Positions 7,557-11,518 of a stretch of DNA of 11,518 nucleotides are shown here, in pieces. Below the pieces are notes generated by a model, which saw only the letters and a program-made list of their open reading frames with translations, was not told where the DNA came from and ran no database searches. Positions within the stretch are counted from its first letter, which is position 1. The number at the start of each line of letters is the position of its first letter. The translations under genes were made by a program, and so were the position numbers. Location of the stretch: the NCBI GenBank assembly GCA_023807065.1, contig JAJJLU010001026.1, positions 1 to 11,518 on the forward strand. Direction: 5' to 3'. This stretch comes from Isotricha intestinalis. Taxonomy: Eukaryota; Ciliophora; Litostomatea; Vestibuliferida; Isotrichidae.

Positions 7557-7752
7557 TATTTTATATATTTTTTAAAGTAAAAAAATTAAATTATATGATT
7601 TATATACATTATTAAATAATATACATTATTGACTAATCAATAAAAGAACTATGCAAAATTTTAATGTAATCAATTAAATAAATTCGGAAACCTAAAAAAT
7701 TTCTTTTTTTTAAATTCATATCTAATATTAACAATATATATTTAATTTCTTG
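7557..7752. other. Intergenic region between two minus-strand genes
   Basis: This is 196 AT-rich bases holding the end of the ATPase-fragment gene and the promoter of the START gene. I searched the minus strand here for continuation of the ATPase (hinge, P-domain, GDGxND) and found none. A TATATA run lies just before the START-gene ATG. Confidence 0.55.
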
Positions 7753-8679
7753 TCATAAGAATCCAATTTTATTACATTTATTTGTTTCTACAATAACTAA
7801 GCCTAAAAAAATCATATTCCTTTCAATTTTCTCTCTTTCAATTAATTGGCTTTGAAGATAATTCATTTTAATTATTTTTCCACATAAAGCAATAACAATT
7901 TTTCCTTTATTTATAAATTCGTTAACTTTTTCTTTAAAATTTATTGGAATTGAATCAGGTTTACATATATCTTGAATAACTGAAGGATTTCCTTTTGAAA
8001 ATACTTTATAAAAATTATCGTTTATATCTTTAATAATTACCGTTTTTTTATATGAATTTTCATCACAACCAAAATTTCTAACAACACCTAATTCATAATG
8101 TTCTTTTAAAATATTTTCATGATTTTCATCTAACATTTTTTCATTTATTCCTAAATATTTTTGGTTGATACATTCTATCTTTTCAGAAATATCTTTTTCT
8201 TGATTTGGTCTTATGAAATTTGCAATAGTATCATTTGAATTTTTTGCAAGATTTTCTTCTGTAATTGTTTGGTCATAAATTTCCCAATTTGTAAATTTAA
8301 ATAAAAGTGTATCAAGAGGATCTTTCGAAATTAATTTACTATTTACCAAAGAAACTTCATGACAAGATGACAAATTTTCTAAAAACATTTCTTTAAGTTC
8401 TTTTATTTTATTTTTATTACAAATACAATTTCTTTTTGATTTATAATAATAATAAACTTCATTTGATAAACCCGTTATTTTTTCGTAAAAAGAATCAAAA
8501 TCACATTCTTTTTCATTTTTATTTAATTTAATAGGAATAAATCCTATTACTTGGTTTTTTTTTGTGAAATTATGAGATATTGCAGATACATAATTATTAA
8601 ATGAAGTTTTTATAAATATATCTTCATTTAATTTTAAATTTTTTTCGATTTTTGTATTCAAGAAAATGGTTGATGACAT
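7753..8679 (-). CDS. P5-type ATPase nucleotide-binding domain alone (truncated relic or stand-alone domain)
   Basis: A 308-residue open frame matching only the nucleotide-binding domain of P5-type (ATP13A-like) cation/polyamine pumps, normally about 1,100-1,200 residues. Recognisable landmarks are VIGFIPIKL (44-52), which normally follows the DKTGT phosphorylation loop; SCHEVSLVNSKLI (105-117) with DPLD at 120-123 and FTNWE (129-133); KGNP at 229-232 in place of KGAP; CKPDSIP (239-245); GKIVIALCGKII; and LIEREKIERNMIFLGLVIVE (279-298). The phosphorylated Asp motif, all membrane helices, the actuator domain and the C-terminal GDGxND hinge are missing, so it cannot pump. The first roughly 40 residues do not resemble the family. 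The frame closes by TGA where the chain should return to the P-domain. Because the open frame is unbroken, it could be an expressed N-domain or a recent gene fragment typical of chromosome ends. I favour a relic, with moderate certainty. Confidence 0.75.
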   Translation of the reverse strand: MSSTIFLNTKIEKNLKLNEDIFIKTSFNNYVSAISHNFTKKNQVIGFIPIKLNKNEKECDFDSFYEKITGLSNEVYYYYKSKRNCICNKNKIKELKEMFLENLSSCHEVSLVNSKLISKDPLDTLLFKFTNWEIYDQTITEENLAKNSNDTIANFIRPNQEKDISEKIECINQKYLGINEKMLDENHENILKEHYELGVVRNFGCDENSYKKTVIIKDINDNFYKVFSKGNPSVIQDICKPDSIPINFKEKVNEFINKGKIVIALCGKIIKMNYLQSQLIEREKIERNMIFLGLVIVETNKCNKIGFL

Positions 8680-8990
8680 TTTTACAAGATATATTTAATA
8701 TATGATTTGATTAAAAAAATAATTTCTAAATTAATAGATTTTTAATGATTTATGATATTAAAAGTTTTTAAAAATAGAATTTTCATCAATACAATTCATA
8801 AAATAAAAAGAAAATTTTTCTAAATTTTAAAAATTGAAAAAGGAGCTTTGTTTTTTAAAGAATTTATTCAATGTATTTGTTTGTAAATAAAATAAAATAA
8901 ATTAAAATGTTTTTAATCTTCATTTTTAGTTTAAAAAAAAGTTATCCATTAATAAATATTATTTCCATTCTAAATTTTTATTTCAATTAT
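8680..8990. other. Divergent promoter region
   Basis: This is 311 bases between the divergent starts of the ATPase fragment (minus) and the GTPase gene (plus), very AT-rich with A-runs immediately before both ATGs. The in-frame ATG at 8907 is included here because I prefer the start at 8991. No other gene or repeat is visible, and the missing N-terminal ATPase parts are not encoded here. Confidence 0.5.
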
Positions 8991-11012
8991 ATGGAAAAAG
9001 CTTTATATTCAGCTTTACAATTTCAAAACATAGATGGAATAGAACAATCCTCATTTACAGAATATTTTAACTCTGTATTGCAAAACTCAATAAATCCAAA
9101 AATATTTATAGTAATAGGAAAAACAAGGGAAGGAAAAAGTACTCTTTTCAATCATATTTTATCTGATAAAACATTAAATACACCAAATTTAAGATTATCA
9201 AATCCTTTCAATGCTCAAGGAGGTGAAGAAGCAATAACAAAAGAATTTGTATTTTATGGACCAATTAAAGGAAGTGAAATTTCAAGAAGAAATAATATTA
9301 AATATATAGGAGATGAATGTGATTGTTTTTTCATTGATACAGAAGGTTCTGGAAATCTTTATCAAATGTCTAAATTTTTATATCATGGTATTTTCTCTTT
9401 GGAAAGTATTGCTACTTCAATTTTATTTGTTTCTAAAGGAACTATTGAACAAGAAGCACTTTTATATATTTCAAGACATATTCAAACTTCAAAATTATTT
9501 AATTCAAATGTTAATAATAATTTCCCTGGTTTAGCTATTATAAGTCGAGATGTTGGGTTAAAAGATTATGATATTCCTTTTGAACAACTAGATATTGAAA
9601 GAATTAATCAAGATAATTATAAATTAAATGACTTAAAAAAAAGATTAAATGAAAGAACACAAATTATTTTTGATGAAGATAACTTAAAATATATTGCTGA
9701 ACCTCCTTTAGACATGCCTTTTCTTTTTTTAAATTCTATTAAAGATCTTTGGAAATTTTTAATTAAAAATGCGCAAAATCAATCAAGTAAAACACCTAAT
9801 CAAATAATTAATAAATTTATTTCTCATGAAAAAATAATTAAAAAATATCCAGTTTTATTAGATACTAATGTTCCAATGGAAGAGACTTTTAATAATGTCT
9901 TTTCAATTGAACTTCAAGAAGCTTCAAATAAAATAAACAACGAAAATTCAAATTTAATTGTTAATGAAATAAATAATTTTTCTCTTTTGGAATTATCTAA
10001 TTTTAATCCATTAATTTATGAAAATAGGGTTTTAAATGAATTAGAAAATAAATTTCAAAATGAAACAAATTTAAGGTATGATGGAATGAAAGAAATTATT
10101 CCAACACAATATAATTTAATATTATTATATCTTAAAGAAAATTTTAAATTATTAATTCAAAATAAAATCAATGAAAAAATGAAACACTTTGAAAACCAAA
10201 TGAAATCTTTCATTGAAACAGCACAAATAAACTCAGAAATAATTATTAAACAAAAAATTTCTGATGAAATAAAAAAATTATCGTCTCAACAATTAAGGGA
10301 GATTAATATTGATTCATATGTTAATAAAAATACTCAAGAAGAAATTGAAATATTTGAAAAAGAGGGAAATAAATTATTTGAAAATCTAAAAAATATATCC
10401 CAAACAAAAGATTTCTATAAAGCTAAATCTGAATCATTGGAAAATTTAATAAAATTGTATAGAAAAGAAGAATTATTAAAAAAATTTGAATCTCATCCTC
10501 CTTGGCCAAAAAATATAAATGAATTATTAAAAGAACAAAATATTAAAAATCTTATTCCTCAAAATAAATATACTCTTTACTTAAATAAAAGACCTTATAT
10601 TGTTGTAGCAAGAAATGATGGTAAAATATCACTTCCAAATATTAAAGCTTTAGAATTTTATAGATATGAAGAACTTCCATGTTGGAGAAATAGTGGGGGA
10701 AAAGTATATGAAAGTTGGAATAATAATATAGATACTTGGTTTGAACCTGAAACTCAAGTTTTATTATTATCAACATGTAATGTATATCAAAATAATTGGT
10801 CTGAAGGAGGTCATAAATCTCTTTTTGTAACTAGACCACCTCGTCCTCAACAAAAAAAAACTACTTTGAATATTAATGTCGATAATCCTTGGAAAATAAA
10901 AGAATTTAATAAATCAGGAAGTGTTTCTGTTTCTTTATCTAATTACAATCATAATATGTATGTTTCAGGAAGTGGAGGATCTGTCCAAAATATTAAGTTA
11001 GAATTTAGTTGA
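8991..11012 (+). CDS. GBP/atlastin-like large GTPase
   Basis: The start at 8991 (MEKALYSALQ) gives 673 residues. An in-frame ATG at 8907 would add 28 hydrophobic residues (MFLIFIFSLKKSYPL...) that look like translated AT-rich leader, although a membrane anchor cannot be excluded. Counting from 8907, the G1 loop is GKTREGKST (71-79), the G2 Thr is probably T111, G3 is DTEG at 144-147, and SRD (213-215) matches the RD motif that replaces NKxD in the guanylate-binding-protein/atlastin group. After the G domain come about 270 residues of helical, coiled-coil-prone sequence with many Glu and Lys. The last roughly 130 residues form a compact Trp/Gly-rich module (CWRNSGGKVYESW, STCNVYQNNWSEGGHKSLFV) that I do not recognise. 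The family hydrolyses GTP and self-assembles on membranes or, in animals, on pathogens. This is the last gene before the telomere, so a fast-evolving subtelomeric family is plausible. No introns are seen; the stop is TGA. Confidence 0.85.
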   Translation: MEKALYSALQFQNIDGIEQSSFTEYFNSVLQNSINPKIFIVIGKTREGKSTLFNHILSDKTLNTPNLRLSNPFNAQGGEEAITKEFVFYGPIKGSEISRRNNIKYIGDECDCFFIDTEGSGNLYQMSKFLYHGIFSLESIATSILFVSKGTIEQEALLYISRHIQTSKLFNSNVNNNFPGLAIISRDVGLKDYDIPFEQLDIERINQDNYKLNDLKKRLNERTQIIFDEDNLKYIAEPPLDMPFLFLNSIKDLWKFLIKNAQNQSSKTPNQIINKFISHEKIIKKYPVLLDTNVPMEETFNNVFSIELQEASNKINNENSNLIVNEINNFSLLELSNFNPLIYENRVLNELENKFQNETNLRYDGMKEIIPTQYNLILLYLKENFKLLIQNKINEKMKHFENQMKSFIETAQINSEIIIKQKISDEIKKLSSQQLREINIDSYVNKNTQEEIEIFEKEGNKLFENLKNISQTKDFYKAKSESLENLIKLYRKEELLKKFESHPPWPKNINELLKEQNIKNLIPQNKYTLYLNKRPYIVVARNDGKISLPNIKALEFYRYEELPCWRNSGGKVYESWNNNIDTWFEPETQVLLLSTCNVYQNNWSEGGHKSLFVTRPPRPQQKKTTLNINVDNPWKIKEFNKSGSVSVSLSNYNHNMYVSGSGGSVQNIKLEFS

Positions 11013-11479
11013 GAATAATTTTTTTTTTTTTATTTTAATTTTTAAATTTGATTTTTTTTGAGGTTAAATAATATTTATTATTTTGAAACAAAATAAAAAT
11101 TATTTTTTATGGAGGATTGAATATTATTGTAAATCTTCTTATTTCAATTAAAAAAATATTGTCTTATATTAGGTTATTTAATAAAATTTTGAAGAGAAAA
11201 CGCTTAATTTTCATAGATTTTGTTTTAATTATTTTTTCATATATTTGTGTTTCCCCTAATCCCCATATATTTAATTAAAATAAATTAATAATTTTTAACA
11301 TAAAATTCTATGAATTTTTAAATAAAAATATATAGATTTAAAGTAAAAAAATAATTATTTTATTTCATTATTCATTAAATATAAATGATTGTTTAAAATT
11401 AATATTTTTTTATTTAAATTTATATTTTTTTCAAATTCAGAATGTAAATTAAAAAAATATTAATTTATTTTTATTAAAT
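11013..11479. other. Subtelomeric spacer
   Basis: This is 467 AT-rich bases between the GTPase stop and the telomere repeats. It opens with a long T run (from about 11020), likely the 3' end of the GTPase transcript. It contains no ORF of note and no micro-exon pattern. The only G/C-rich element is the short inverted telomere-like motif at 11253-11264. Confidence 0.6.
11253..11264 (-). repeat. Inverted interstitial telomere-like motif
   Basis: CCCCTAATCCCC read on the other strand is GGGGATTAGGGG, i.e. one GGGGATT telomere unit followed by A and GGGG. It stands out as the only C-run in some 400 bases of A/T. It may be a decayed remnant of an older chromosome end or a telomere-protein binding site; one copy is weak evidence. 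Confidence 0.4.
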
Positions 11480-11518
11480 GGGGATTGGGGATTGGGGATT
11501 GGGGATTGGGGATTGGGG
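11480..11518 (+). repeat. Telomere repeat array, (GGGGATT)n
   Basis: Five perfect GGGGATT units plus a final GGGG run to the last base of the window. The G-rich strand points 5' to 3' toward the end, as in true telomeres, and the repeat starts abruptly after AT-rich sequence. The 7-bp unit is related to TTGGGG and TTTTGGGG types but has an added A. Position at the edge, purity and orientation support a chromosome end; the array may be longer than shown. Confidence 0.85.

Noticed and set aside
8907..8990. N-terminal membrane anchor of the GTPase from the first ATG
   Set aside because: The 28 residues look like translated AT-rich leader, and the Met at 8991 starts a family-like sequence; only 5' RNA mapping can decide.
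9313..9534. Plus-strand 73-residue ORF
   Set aside because: It lies inside the GTPase gene in another frame, across the conserved DTEG motif; a shadow.

Overview
The window is the end of a linear chromosome from a very AT-rich protist that uses the standard genetic code. TAA and TGA act as stops and CAA/CAG as glutamine, so this is not a TAA/TAG=Gln ciliate code. The right edge (11480-11518) is a perfect 7-bp telomere-like repeat, GGGGATT, with the G-rich strand running toward the end. I cannot name the lineage from sequence alone.

Layout. 1-3399 (+): a protein kinase gene whose first segments are disarranged (two overlapping N-lobe pieces in different frames). A kinase domain and a B-box follow in one open exon up to 1243, then a 2.1-kb AT-rich 'repeat' region. 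Reading from right of the kinase toward the telomere, three intron-free genes lie on the minus strand: a large charged protein with C-terminal ankyrin repeats (3624-6185), a START-domain lipid-binding protein (6555-7556), and a P5-type ATPase reduced to its nucleotide-binding domain (7753-8679). The last gene is a plus-strand GBP/atlastin-like large GTPase (8991-11012), about 470 bp from the telomere.

The main discovery is 1244-3354. It looks like a 31-bp minisatellite, but it parses completely into 72 consecutive tiny introns (21-30 nt; 66 GT-AG and 6 AT-AG). They are separated by 71 micro-exons: 69 of exactly three bases (one codon each), one of six bases, and one of a single base. Joining the exons gives an open frame with no stop that continues the kinase/B-box protein. 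It encodes zinc-binding motifs at both ends (CTKCG near the start, CPKCG near the end), a duplicated DSWVKDLGDEE segment in the middle, and runs into a final 15-codon exon ending at TGA (3397-3399). In the centre the introns are almost identical while the three-base exons differ, the reverse of what an inert satellite would show. If real, this is a gene with one codon per exon over about 70 codons. The other genes in the window show no introns. RNA or protein evidence is needed to prove splicing; the case here rests on sequence only.
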